The notes: generated by a model from the sequence alone, not told the origin. A stretch of DNA of 37,653 nucleotides from F23-D06 sp947165685 (GCA_947165685.1 CAMVBK010000032.1:1-37653), one strand, 5' to 3'; positions 7,831-16,235 are shown, counted from the first letter of the stretch. Translations and numbers: made by a program.

Positions 7831-9180
7831 ATGAATCTTACTGTAATTTTCATTGCAATTGTCGTTGTCGCAATAGTTGTCGTTACAACGATCATCGTTA
7901 TCTATAAAAAAAGCGGATTTTCCGGCGATAGCAAATCGCAGGAAGTGAAAGATGCGCTGACACGCACGCAGGCGCAGCTAGAGTCTAAACAGCAGGAGTT
8001 GGATCGTGTTTATGAAGAGAACCGTGAACTTCAGAGAAAAAAGGAAGAATTATCTCGTGAACTAGGCAATTCAGAGGCCAATGTGAAAGACAAGGAAGAA
8101 GAGCTGAAAGAACGTATGCAGAATATGGAAGTGTGGTACAATGACATGCAAGTTAAGTTTGGCGAGATTGCAAAGAAATTGATGGACGAGAAAGAAAGTG
8201 GTTTTGAGAAGAGAAACTCCGAAGTGCTGGAACCTCTACGGGAGTCGTTGAAGGAAATGCAAGAAGAGTTGAGGAAAACCAAAGAGCAAGTGAATGTTGA
8301 TCTCAACACACAGATTTCCTCGCTGAAGGACATGAATAGAGAGCTTTGTAATGAAACCAGCCATCTCGCCAATGTCTTCAAAGGGGGCAATGGCGTACAA
8401 GGGAAATGGGGTGAGTCACAATTGGCACGAGTGCTGGAGATTGCCGGCATACCGGAAGGTGAGATGGGCTACACCATGCAGGTCTCTGCACAGAACTCAA
8501 AATCTGCTCAAGACCGTCCCGACTGCCTAGTACACCTGCCGGGTGACAAATGCATCATTATTGATGCCAAAACCAACCTGACAGCCTACGAGCGTAGCTT
8601 TCACTCAGCCAGTGAAGAGGAACGTGTAAATTGTCTCAAAGAGCATGCCAACGCCGTAAAAGCCCAAATTACAAATCTTTCGAAAAAACAGTATCAAGAG
8701 AACAAAGAGTACAATAATCCCGGTTTTGTTCTGATGTTCTCACCTGTAGAGTCGGCGATGACGGCAGCACAGCAATACTCCGATGTTGATCTTTTTCAAT
8801 ATGCGGCAGATAGGAATATCTCAATAGTAACTCCTTGGAATCTTATCCCTATCTTGTTTGTTGTGCGCAACATCTGGAAGACAGAACAGCAGGAACGGAA
8901 TGTCTCGAAAATAGCAAAACGCGGACGTCTGATATACGACAAAATATACCAGATTCTAACAAAGGTGGATAATATCAATAAAAATATTGCCGCAGCACAA
9001 AAGGAATGCCAGCAACTCAGCAAAGATCTTGGAAACAAAGAAGGCGGACTGATGCAACAGGCAAGACAATTGGAGGAACTTGGCATAAAACCGATGTCAA
9101 CAAACAAAGGCGAAAATAAGATAGAAAACACTACTGTGTATAAGGATTATTATGAAGATGCTGATGCTGATGCCGAGTAA
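7831..9180 (+). CDS. rmuC: DNA recombination protein RmuC
   Basis: This is a clear RmuC-family protein of 449 residues, the usual length. Residues 4-27 form one N-terminal membrane segment, followed by a long coiled coil (about 35-190). The conserved RmuC core comes next: GKWGESQLARVLEIAG, then RPDCLVHLPG, then CIIIDAKTNLTAYE, and later GFVLMFSPVESAM and TPWNLIPILFVVRNIW. In E. coli RmuC limits inversions at short inverted repeats and is thought to have a PD-(D/E)XK-like nuclease fold; the IDAK motif fits that. It sits directly behind the truncated HExxH gene and may have been inserted there. RmuC is usually a housekeeping gene, but copies also occur in islands. Confidence 0.95.
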   Translation: MNLTVIFIAIVVVAIVVVTTIIVIYKKSGFSGDSKSQEVKDALTRTQAQLESKQQELDRVYEENRELQRKKEELSRELGNSEANVKDKEEELKERMQNMEVWYNDMQVKFGEIAKKLMDEKESGFEKRNSEVLEPLRESLKEMQEELRKTKEQVNVDLNTQISSLKDMNRELCNETSHLANVFKGGNGVQGKWGESQLARVLEIAGIPEGEMGYTMQVSAQNSKSAQDRPDCLVHLPGDKCIIIDAKTNLTAYERSFHSASEEERVNCLKEHANAVKAQITNLSKKQYQENKEYNNPGFVLMFSPVESAMTAAQQYSDVDLFQYAADRNISIVTPWNLIPILFVVRNIWKTEQQERNVSKIAKRGRLIYDKIYQILTKVDNINKNIAAAQKECQQLSKDLGNKEGGLMQQARQLEELGIKPMSTNKGENKIENTTVYKDYYEDADADAE

Positions 9181-9249
9181 GATATTTGGATGAAATCACT
9201 TGTTGTCAATTAAATAGTTGTGAGATCTCCAACATATAAATAAAGTTGT

Positions 9250-9316
9250 TATTTTTGCAACGTCATATTTTCAGATTCTGTTTAACGGACCTCGCAGGGG
9301 CTGGAGGAAGAACGGT
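9250..9316 (+). promoter_or_regulatory. Promoter and shared leader, copy C
   Basis: TATTTTTG (9250-9257) is a perfect -7 box. GCAACGTCATATTTTCAG and CTGTTTAACGGACCTCGCAG follow, close to copy D. UUCUG can pair with CAGGG, and CCU-CGC-AGG can form an inner hairpin. The TGCTAnTAGCA palindrome is absent at the expected distance. The leader reaches about 130 nt to the start of the 9389 gene and shares AAAATTGAAGTCT with copy A. Confidence 0.75.
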
Positions 9317-9388
9317 GTAAAGTTGTTTAAAATTGAAGTCTTATGAACTTAAAAACCTCGCGATGTATAGGTGATCGCATAAATTAAC

Positions 9389-9859
9389 ATGTCAAAAATT
9401 ACGGTATGGACCTCCAAAGGCCGGTGGTCGGAAGAAGTAAACGGATGTGACAAAGTCCATCTTATGAAACAAGCCATTAGAAAAGAAGCAAAAAAGTTTA
9501 ATGAAGCGCCTGCGGATTATAAGGAATTAGGCGACGTTAGAAGAGCTTCCATTCATTATAAGGATGGTACAATGGGGCATATAACAGACCATTGGTCTGG
9601 CATCCAAATTGACAACAAGCTAGTCAATATGTCAGTTTTTTTTGACTATTATAAAAATCTCGATCATGATATTCTTAATAAGTATATCCGCGAGCAAAAG
9701 TTTTCGGATGTGTGTTTCTTCACGATGAAGCTGTCCACTCTCCAGGAAATGGCAGAGGAAGAAAAGACAATGACGAAATTGTATGAACGGCTCATAAAAT
9801 TGGCCGAGGTTTCCGAGGAAGGAGTCTCTCGCCTGATGTTTATGTTTGAAGATGAATAG
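9389..9859 (+). CDS. Hypothetical protein, first gene behind leader C
   Basis: This 156-residue protein is unrecognised. It has no membrane segment or signal peptide. The N-terminal half looks like short strands (KITVWTSKGRW, ASIHYKDGTMGHITDHWSGIQID) and the C-terminal half is helical and acidic. The next gene starts 14 bp after its stop, so the two are surely cotranscribed. A small helper or immunity-type protein of the following HExxH protein is one possibility, with no direct support. Confidence 0.75.
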   Translation: MSKITVWTSKGRWSEEVNGCDKVHLMKQAIRKEAKKFNEAPADYKELGDVRRASIHYKDGTMGHITDHWSGIQIDNKLVNMSVFFDYYKNLDHDILNKYIREQKFSDVCFFTMKLSTLQEMAEEEKTMTKLYERLIKLAEVSEEGVSRLMFMFEDE

Positions 9860-9873
9860 AAGATATAATTAAT

Positions 9874-10212
9874 ATGGAAAAGATGAACCCCACCGAGAAA
9901 ATACTGCAAATCCTGAATGAACACCCCGAAACATTGTCCGAATGGGGGTACGAATGTCCAAAGGAAATCACCGACGGACTGGTATTCTCCATCAACACTA
10001 GTGCATGGCATCCGGGCTGGGTTCGTGTCGAATATGATGAGGCAGAAGGGACATACATCATAAGTGCTCACGATACAGAATATGGCTACAAACAAGAAGT
10101 GGGGTTCGTCCAAGAATCCGAACTCTTCGATATTCTGGATAAGGAAATCCGTGAGGGTCTGACCGATGAAGAAATCGAAGAGATTCGGAAAAGATGGTGG
10201 TCTATGCCTTAG
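9874..10212 (+). CDS. Small protein homologous to the C-terminal domain of the 5368 gene product
   Basis: This 112-residue protein is of unknown function. Its central and C-terminal part matches the last ~60 residues of the 5368 product: VRVEYDEAEGTYIIS and VGFVQESELFDILD correspond to VRILYDESENRYSIR and SGLVKEADLSDILD. The domain therefore exists both alone and fused to a larger N-terminal part. It lies 14 bp behind 9389 and 23 bp before the chosen start of the HExxH gene, so it is the middle gene of a three-gene operon. Confidence 0.75.
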   Translation: MEKMNPTEKILQILNEHPETLSEWGYECPKEITDGLVFSINTSAWHPGWVRVEYDEAEGTYIISAHDTEYGYKQEVGFVQESELFDILDKEIREGLTDEEIEEIRKRWWSMP

Positions 10213-10235
10213 TAAATGTCAAAAAAGTTTGTCTT

Positions 10236-11621
10236 ATGGGGATTTTAAGTAATCTAACAGAAGAGTATTTCGGCAACAAGGTAAGGAAAGAAGATGTGTC
10301 ATTCAGGTACGACATTGACAACGACAACCCGCCAGAACATACGCTAACCCAAGATGAAGAAGATTTCTTGCAAGGGTTGGCAAAGTATAAGCTGTTTCTT
10401 GACAAATCGCTGTTTTTCCAGATTGAAGACCTCCAGCGGCACACGAAGTTAGTGATTAGCCGCAATGATAATCGTTATATGCGTCTGGAATTTCCTGACA
10501 GAGCCAAGTTGGAAAAAGAGATTGCCGAACTGGAAAAGATGATTCAGGATGTTTCGGACAAATTGGAACGGAAGGAATTGCCGGAAGAATACTTCGGCAT
10601 GCTTAATGTATGGAAAAGACAGTACAAGAAGTTGAACGAGGCGTTGGACAATCCTGTGGATAGTACGAGTTCAACACCATGCTTGGGTTTGTACTACAAC
10701 AATGGTCGGGATTCCAAGGTTATTCTTTTTTTGGACTCCATTGAGGAGGCTGCCAAGAATATTCCATGCGATCCGAAATTCTTGATGGGACAGGTGCTGC
10801 TCCACGAATATTTCCATTCGTTCTATTTTCACGTGGGAACCGGTATGCGAAATCCGATGAAATGTATGGAAGAACCGATGGCTGAATACGGCAGTCTGGT
10901 GGCCTTGGACAGTGTGGCATCATCGGGGGCGTCTGTTGCCGCGGAAGCAGGCGAGGCGCTGAGGCATACTTTAGGTTTTGTCAAAGACGAACAGAAATGC
11001 ACGGGTCTTACTGCCGCATACGGATTCGGCGCCTACCTTTTTGAAGAGCACAAGGATGATGCCTTTAGCCTGATAGCCCAATATGCCATTATGTCCTGTG
11101 TGATGGACAATTGTTGCACAGATGCCTTGGAGTATAAGTATCTGTTGTATCCAGAATACCCTTCTTATCTTTGGGCTGAGGAAGCTGCTTATAAAAAGTT
11201 GGACGAGCTGTTGAAAGAAGTTGTGGTAAGAGAATCCACCGAGACACGATTCACTTTGGCGGTGTTCAGATTTCTTAGAGACAACGACTTGCTTGATAAA
11301 CTTGCCCCATACGTTCACGCGCAAGTGACCAAGAATTCCAGAAAATTATTCTCACTCTCTCAAGCTGGGTGCTTTTGTTTAACGAGTATCTTGTGTGACG
11401 ATTCCACTCCTCCACAAAAAACTGCTTTTGATTCGTTTGTCATTGGAGGGCATACATACCATTTGTGGTTGTCTCGCATAATGAACAGTAAGAGGTTTAA
11501 AACATCCCGGGATCCTCGTCAGATTGATGAATTGAGAAAAATGATACAGTATGCTTATCGTGGGCGGTTTGACATTCGGGAGACAGGAGACGAATATATT
11601 ATGAGCTATGAGATTCAATAA
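10236..11621 (+). CDS. HExxH metallopeptidase-like protein, full-length paralogue
   Basis: I chose ATG 10236, since the upstream in-frame start at 10194 would overlap the previous gene and gives an extension absent from the paralogues. The product is 461 residues. It shares with the 13397 protein KYKLFLDKSLFFQIxDLQ, a charged coiled-coil segment, LLMGQVLLHEYFHSFYFH (HExxH near residue 190), EEPMAEYGSL and TAAYGFGAYxF. The C-terminal domain includes a YxLxxEYKYLxYP segment and an ending with FVIGGHTYHLW. HExxH with a downstream Glu suggests a zinc-dependent gluzincin-like peptidase. There is no signal peptide, so it is likely cytoplasmic. The substrate and exact family are unknown. A tiny membrane protein follows 104 bp downstream. 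Confidence 0.8.
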   Translation: MGILSNLTEEYFGNKVRKEDVSFRYDIDNDNPPEHTLTQDEEDFLQGLAKYKLFLDKSLFFQIEDLQRHTKLVISRNDNRYMRLEFPDRAKLEKEIAELEKMIQDVSDKLERKELPEEYFGMLNVWKRQYKKLNEALDNPVDSTSSTPCLGLYYNNGRDSKVILFLDSIEEAAKNIPCDPKFLMGQVLLHEYFHSFYFHVGTGMRNPMKCMEEPMAEYGSLVALDSVASSGASVAAEAGEALRHTLGFVKDEQKCTGLTAAYGFGAYLFEEHKDDAFSLIAQYAIMSCVMDNCCTDALEYKYLLYPEYPSYLWAEEAAYKKLDELLKEVVVRESTETRFTLAVFRFLRDNDLLDKLAPYVHAQVTKNSRKLFSLSQAGCFCLTSILCDDSTPPQKTAFDSFVIGGHTYHLWLSRIMNSKRFKTSRDPRQIDELRKMIQYAYRGRFDIRETGDEYIMSYEIQ

Positions 11622-11725
11622 TCATTGAAACGCTACTGCCAGCAAGACACCTGGCAATGGTGGAGATATTGAGGACAGTGAGAAGGAAAATCAAATAAGA
11701 TAATCCCGATAAAATCAAAGGACAA

Positions 11726-11929
11726 ATGATACTTTCCATAATACTGACAATCGTGATTGTGGTGGTCGTTATCAAAATATTCGGCCCCGTTTTGCTTGAC
11801 CTGCTTTCTTGGCTCTGGGGCATCCTTACGCTACCGCTTGCCCTTATCGGCGGTTTTATCGGATTCCTTGTCGAAGCATTGCTGTTTGTCGGCCTGTTGT
11901 GGCTGGTCGTGACGTTGTTCGGGCTGTGA
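11726..11929 (+). CDS. Small hydrophobic membrane protein
   Basis: The 67-residue product is almost entirely hydrophobic, with two or three membrane segments (about 2-26, then 28-50 and 51-66) and hardly any charged residues. The family is not recognised. It starts 104 bp after the HExxH gene with no visible promoter of its own. Small membrane proteins of this kind occur both as housekeeping peptides and as toxins. The absence of shadow-type composition and the regular hydrophobic pattern support a real gene. Confidence 0.55.
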   Translation: MILSIILTIVIVVVVIKIFGPVLLDLLSWLWGILTLPLALIGGFIGFLVEALLFVGLLWLVVTLFGL

Positions 11930-11984
11930 TAAGAAATTGCAAAAATAGAACTGAATTATCCCCTCGAATCTTGTAAATACCCTG

Positions 11985-12051
11985 TCTGCGTATTTCTGCG
12001 AGTTCGGCGGGCTTATGATTGTCCCGCAGACCACGCAGATTAACGCAGATT
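11985..12051. repeat. REP-like palindrome with CGCAGA repeats
   Basis: TCTGCGT and CTGCG (11985-12000) can pair with CGCAG and ACGCAGA (12025-12041), and GCGGG with CCCGC inside them. CGCAGATTAACGCAGATT then repeats the same octamer. Sequences of this CGCAGATTAACGCAGA type are frequent intergenic repeats in Bacteroidota genomes. The stretch from 11930 to 12305 otherwise holds only leader copy D. Confidence 0.55.
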
Positions 12052-12128
12052 ATCACACCGTTTTTTTGCAAGACTTAAAGGGATAATTCCGAAAAAAATG
12101 ATGGGAGTTTTGTAAAGTGAAAAAAATA

Positions 12129-12199
12129 TAACTTTGCTGCGTCATATCTCCGGGTTCTGTTTAACGGGCCTCGCGGGGCTTGGGGGTGTGGCGGGAAAT
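12129..12199 (+). promoter_or_regulatory. Promoter and shared leader, copy D
   Basis: TAACTTTG (12129-12136) is a perfect -7 box, followed by CTGCGTCATATCTCCGG and TTCTGTTTAACGGGCCTCGC, nearly the same as copy C. GCCU-CGCG-GGGC gives a 4-bp hairpin where copies B and C have CCU-CGC-AGG. The 5' untranslated region would be about 165 nt long, the longest of the four. Confidence 0.75.
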
Positions 12200-12305
12200 A
12201 GTTTGAAATTTCGAACATGGGTAGTGTGATTAAGGCATCTGAGGATAATTTTGAACTTTTGTTATACAAAATTGACTAAATGGAAATTTTATAAATAATA
12301 TAGTT

Positions 12306-13367
12306 ATGGCAAAAAAAGAAACAGCAAGTATTATTGGAAACCTTGATCAGAAGAATAAACGTATTAAGGTGAATGCTTTTGAACTCGACAACGAGATTGT
12401 TTTTGAGTATTTCGACAAGAAGGTGCCCGCTGACGAGCGCGACAAGACTTTCTTGCGGGCACTTTATATTGGTGTCCTCGCAATGATGGAAGACCGTTTG
12501 TCCTCGTTTTTGGACAAAACATCCAGCGATTTGGGCATGGAACTGGAAAGTCTGAAAAAGATTTTCGACATGAAACAGGAGGTGTTCTTCAAAACTGCGG
12601 TTAAGGGAATGATAGCCGAAAACGATATTGCCGAGGCGTTGAAAGCCTATTTGGAATCGAGGAATATAAAGGACGAAGTTTCGCTTTCGGGTACTGAAAA
12701 GGCACAAGGTGACAATAAAACAGGAGATATCATTTGTAAGATAGACTCTTCGGACAATAAGACTATCGCTATTGAGTGCAAATTCAACAAAAACGTGAAA
12801 TTGGGAGATATTAAGGGATATGAGGTTTTCAACAAGACAAAACAGGATACCGCTTGGGGACAGCTTATCGAGGCCGATTATAACCGTGAATCGAAGTGCA
12901 GTATTATAGTTTTTGACAAAGCATTGGCAGACAGCAGCATAATCAATCTGACTGATAATATGACGTATATACCGCAGGTGGGTTTTGTGGTAATAATAGA
13001 TTCGCAGGCGGGCAACTACACCAATCTGGCCATTGCCTATATGTTGGCCCGCGACATTGCCATCCATTCAAAACAAGTTGATTACGACAAAGATTTATTG
13101 GCTATCATCATTACCCGCATTGTTAAGGATGTAACCGAAATACAGAAAATCAAAACTATGGTGGAAACAAACATTAACAATAACAAAGCCATATTGAAAA
13201 TGCTTGAAAAAAGTATGATGATGGTGCAGTTTAATGAGAAGTATCTCCTCAAATTCCTGAAAGATGGCACTTTGACCAAAGAAGATCTCTTTAAATTCTA
13301 CACCGGAGAAGATATGGGAGAGAAGTATAAGTTGATAGAAAAAGAAATTGAAGAAAATTATGCGTGA
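12306..13367 (+). CDS. PD-(D/E)XK-like protein with C-terminal coiled coil, paralogue 2
   Basis: This 353-residue protein aligns over its full length with the 3196 product. Core elements: EDRLSSFLDKTSSDLGMELE, then KGMIAENDIAEAL with the possible first acidic residue, NKTGDIICKI with the conserved Asp, and IAIECKFN with the ExK. Then come KQDTAWGQLIEADYNR, IPQVGFVVIID and a coiled-coil C-terminus. Conservation of the acidic residues and the Lys in both copies argues for a working nuclease fold. The HExxH gene at 13397 starts 29 bp later, so the two are co-expressed from leader D. In the first copy (3196) the HExxH gene is several genes away. Confidence 0.8.
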   Translation: MAKKETASIIGNLDQKNKRIKVNAFELDNEIVFEYFDKKVPADERDKTFLRALYIGVLAMMEDRLSSFLDKTSSDLGMELESLKKIFDMKQEVFFKTAVKGMIAENDIAEALKAYLESRNIKDEVSLSGTEKAQGDNKTGDIICKIDSSDNKTIAIECKFNKNVKLGDIKGYEVFNKTKQDTAWGQLIEADYNRESKCSIIVFDKALADSSIINLTDNMTYIPQVGFVVIIDSQAGNYTNLAIAYMLARDIAIHSKQVDYDKDLLAIIITRIVKDVTEIQKIKTMVETNINNNKAILKMLEKSMMMVQFNEKYLLKFLKDGTLTKEDLFKFYTGEDMGEKYKLIEKEIEENYA

Positions 13368-13396
13368 GAAATGTAAATTTATAATAAAATCAAAAT

Positions 13397-14740
13397 ATGA
13401 TTAAATACAGCATTGACAAAGTACACCCCACAAGAGATTTAACGCCACACGAAAAGGTTTTCTTGCAAGGTTTGGCAGAGTATAAATTGTTTCTTGACAA
13501 GTCTTTGTTCTTCCAGATTGATGATCTTCAGAAGCACACGGAATTGGTGCTCAGCGGAGAGACTGAAACAGCTTATCGTTATGAGTTTCCTGATCCAGAC
13601 GAGTTAAATAAGGAGATTGAAGAATTGGAAAAGATGATTAAGAAACTTGAGGATATGTTGAAGACAGGGAAGTTGTCGCAAGAATACTGGGTGCTGCTTA
13701 AGGAATATAGAAAACGACTTGAAAAGTTGAAGGAGGCTCTCGACAAGATGAAGAAGGGTTCCTCTTCCACAATGATTTTTAAGGTTTCTTTATTGGGAAA
13801 ATATGAGCACAAAAACGGTGACAATTCCAGAGTGACGCTCTATGTGAACAATATTGAGGCGTATGCCAAGAATTCATACGATACTATGCTATTGATGGGA
13901 CAGGTCTTGTTGCATGAATATTTCCATTCGTTCTACTATCACGTAGGTGTAGGATCAAAAGAACGAATCAAATGCGTTGAAGAACCGATGGCGGAATTTG
14001 GCAGCTTGGTGTTCTTGGATAGCGTTGCGTCTTCGGAATCGCCTGTTGCTATATATGCAGATCATTCATTAAAGTATGCTTTGGGTTTTGTCAAGAAGAA
14101 ACAGAAATGTGAAGGAATAACAGCTGCGTATGGATTTGGGGCATATATTTTCGACAAACACAAAGAGGATTTTCCTTATTTGATAGCTGAATATGCAAAT
14201 GTGTCCCGTTTGTTGGATAAGAGTGATGAAAAGGTTTTGGAATATAAATATTTGGTGTATCCGTGCTATCCATTTAAGTTAGAAGAAATTGCTTATGAAA
14301 AGTTTGAAGCCTTGTTGGGGAAAAGGAAAACGGTATTAATGAAGCCAAAATCCGTAGTAAAGAAACCGAGTAAAAAATATTGTGAATTTGCTTTAGATGT
14401 GTTCCAATATATTGAAAAGCATGGATTGCTGGATAGGCTTGGACCATACATCACAATAAAAAGCAACCCAAACTTAAAGTCTCTTTCAGACAAAGTGGTA
14501 GGTTTTAATCTTCCAAGAATCTTTTGCGAGGACCTTTCATTGGTGTCCCGAAAAAGCGACTGGGACCACGACCATCCATTTGTAATAGATGGTAGCAAGT
14601 ACTATATTTCTAAAGAGTGGTATGAAAAAGGCAGAAGACTCAGTGTCGACGAACTAAAAACAATGATAGAATATGTCTATCCTGGGCAATTTAATATTAA
14701 AAAAACTGCCGCTGGATATATATTGGAAGAATTACCCTGA
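13397..14740 (+). CDS. HExxH metallopeptidase-like protein, full-length paralogue next to the nuclease
   Basis: The product is 447 residues. In order: DLTPHEKVFLQGLAEYKLF, KSLFFQIDDLQKHTELVL, a strongly charged coiled coil (about 65-125), LLMGQVLLHEYFHSFYYH (HExxH near residue 173), then EEPMAEFGSLVFLD with a candidate Glu zinc ligand and TAAYGFGAYIFDKH. The C-terminal region contains a Lys-rich linker (KPKSVVKKPSKKY) and an ending FVIDGSKYYISKEW shared with the 10236 protein. A cytoplasmic zinc peptidase is the likeliest reading. It forms a two-gene operon with the nuclease-like 12306 gene. It is much more AT-rich than the 10236 copy. Confidence 0.8.
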   Translation: MIKYSIDKVHPTRDLTPHEKVFLQGLAEYKLFLDKSLFFQIDDLQKHTELVLSGETETAYRYEFPDPDELNKEIEELEKMIKKLEDMLKTGKLSQEYWVLLKEYRKRLEKLKEALDKMKKGSSSTMIFKVSLLGKYEHKNGDNSRVTLYVNNIEAYAKNSYDTMLLMGQVLLHEYFHSFYYHVGVGSKERIKCVEEPMAEFGSLVFLDSVASSESPVAIYADHSLKYALGFVKKKQKCEGITAAYGFGAYIFDKHKEDFPYLIAEYANVSRLLDKSDEKVLEYKYLVYPCYPFKLEEIAYEKFEALLGKRKTVLMKPKSVVKKPSKKYCEFALDVFQYIEKHGLLDRLGPYITIKSNPNLKSLSDKVVGFNLPRIFCEDLSLVSRKSDWDHDHPFVIDGSKYYISKEWYEKGRRLSVDELKTMIEYVYPGQFNIKKTAAGYILEELP

Positions 14741-14764
14741 CAATCATAAAACCAGTTGAAGGAT

Positions 14765-14836
14765 ATGCAAACATTCTATTACAGTTTGCACAAATTATTT
14801 GACAAGTTCGACCTTTTACATATTCTAAATCTTTAA
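14765..14836 (+). pseudogene. 5' remnant of an ART-type gene like 16325
   Basis: Translation gives MQTFYYSLHKLFDKFDLLH, a few more residues and then a stop. This matches the first residues of the gene at 16325, MPKFYHGSHKLFDTFDLSH. The DNA is also similar, roughly three bases in four. The first His of the catalytic YHGS motif has become Tyr and the reading frame ends after 23 codons, so this is a dead fragment. It fills most of the gap between 13397 and 14841. Confidence 0.7.
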
Positions 14837-14840
14837 TCCT

Positions 14841-16235
14841 ATGAATATTATAGACAAAATCCCTTTATTATCACCCTCACAGAAATCCTTACTGGAGCAA
14901 TCTGCCCGCGTGCCCTTTATGCTGGGTGGTTTCGTGTCATTCGACGACATTCTCTCTAAGTTAAAGGTTTATGTTTTCATTGAGCCGGGCATTCCCACAC
15001 GCTCGGAGGACGGCTATTACGATAAAGCCATTGAGTATTGGAAAAAGGCTCTTGAGCAACTCAGAGAAAGGATGCGCGAGGATGAGTCTTTGGAAGAAGT
15101 GTATAGGAAAATATTGGAAAGGATTGATAGACTTTATTCTGAGAAGAAGACATATTCATCCATGATGCTTCTTGGTCAATATGACAGCAGGAAGAATATC
15201 ATCATCCTATATCCGGAGGCGATGGTCGCAGCGGATGCAAGTAAGACGGATGAATATTTGGTATCGACCTTCGCCCACGAGGTTATGCACGCTTATTTCA
15301 ACCGTTCTGAACACGAGAATTATCCATACGCGATGTTTGTGGAAGAACCCTTGGCCGAGTTCGGGATGTTGTTGTATCTGCACGAGACTCATAGCCCTTA
15401 CTACGATTGGGCGCATGACAATGTAAGCGGTAAAAACAGTTGCTACCACTATGGCGCAAACCTCATGGATCAATATCTCGATGGTGATTATTTCTTCAGA
15501 AAATGCCTCGAGGAGTACAAAGTTAGCATCAGCGAATATGAGATGCTCGATATTTCAAACAACGGTCGGGTTTCCATGCCGGAAGATGGTGGTTTCGTGA
15601 TTGTCAATGGTCAACCCATTGCTGTTAGATGGACGCCTGCCAACAGTGTTCCGCCAACATTTTTCTGGGATGATGCGACCAAAACATTAGGACTTGACGG
15701 AGATTGGAGAGGGTTTTCGAGATTGGATTTAGACAGTCTTTTATCTCGTACACTCAAGAATCCTCACTATTATCACCATTATCTCCATGAAAATGTTCAG
15801 AATGTGTATCTTGGGAAGGACTTTGTTGGCTATAATCCTTTCCATACATGTCCAGTATTCGTGTCTCCTCAAAATAAAGAGTTTGCATCTGTAAAAGGTA
15901 TCATTGTTCAAAAAATAGACAATACTCCAATGCTTCATCGTCTTGGCGAAGGCCTTTATGAATTAAAGAGAAATGGCCAATATGCTATTATTGACTCAAA
16001 TCTTGACCCAATTACGCCATTCCAATATGATTCCATTGAGCGTTTTGACAAGAATGGTCTTTGTGAGGTTAGAATAGATGGCAAATATGGATTGGTAAAT
16101 AAGCAAGGCAAGGAACAGGTTCCTGTAATTTACGACAATATTACAGAAAAAGGTCGATTCTACGAAGTAAAGCTGAACGGTGAAGTATTTATCATTGATA
16201 AGCTTGGAAACAAGCAGCCGGAAAAAGAAAAATAA
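14841..16235 (+). CDS. HExxH metallopeptidase-like protein with C-terminal WG-type repeats
   Basis: This 464-residue protein is a distant relative of the other HExxH proteins. The zinc site reads STFAHEVMHAYF (HExxH near residue 146) followed by FVEEPLAEFGMLLYL, the same EEPxAExG signature. The middle part (about 215-355) is not recognised. The C-terminal ~100 residues form beta repeats of the WG/KWG type: GLYELKRNGQYAIIDSN, then GLCEVRIDGKYGLVNKQGKE, then RFYEVKLNGEVFIIDKLGN. WG repeats are thought to bind proteins and occur in effector-like Bacteroidota proteins. It lies between the ART remnant (4 bp upstream) and the ART gene, 89 bp away. It probably acts in the cytoplasm, since there is no signal peptide. 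Confidence 0.8.
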   Translation: MNIIDKIPLLSPSQKSLLEQSARVPFMLGGFVSFDDILSKLKVYVFIEPGIPTRSEDGYYDKAIEYWKKALEQLRERMREDESLEEVYRKILERIDRLYSEKKTYSSMMLLGQYDSRKNIIILYPEAMVAADASKTDEYLVSTFAHEVMHAYFNRSEHENYPYAMFVEEPLAEFGMLLYLHETHSPYYDWAHDNVSGKNSCYHYGANLMDQYLDGDYFFRKCLEEYKVSISEYEMLDISNNGRVSMPEDGGFVIVNGQPIAVRWTPANSVPPTFFWDDATKTLGLDGDWRGFSRLDLDSLLSRTLKNPHYYHHYLHENVQNVYLGKDFVGYNPFHTCPVFVSPQNKEFASVKGIIVQKIDNTPMLHRLGEGLYELKRNGQYAIIDSNLDPITPFQYDSIERFDKNGLCEVRIDGKYGLVNKQGKEQVPVIYDNITEKGRFYEVKLNGEVFIIDKLGNKQPEKEK

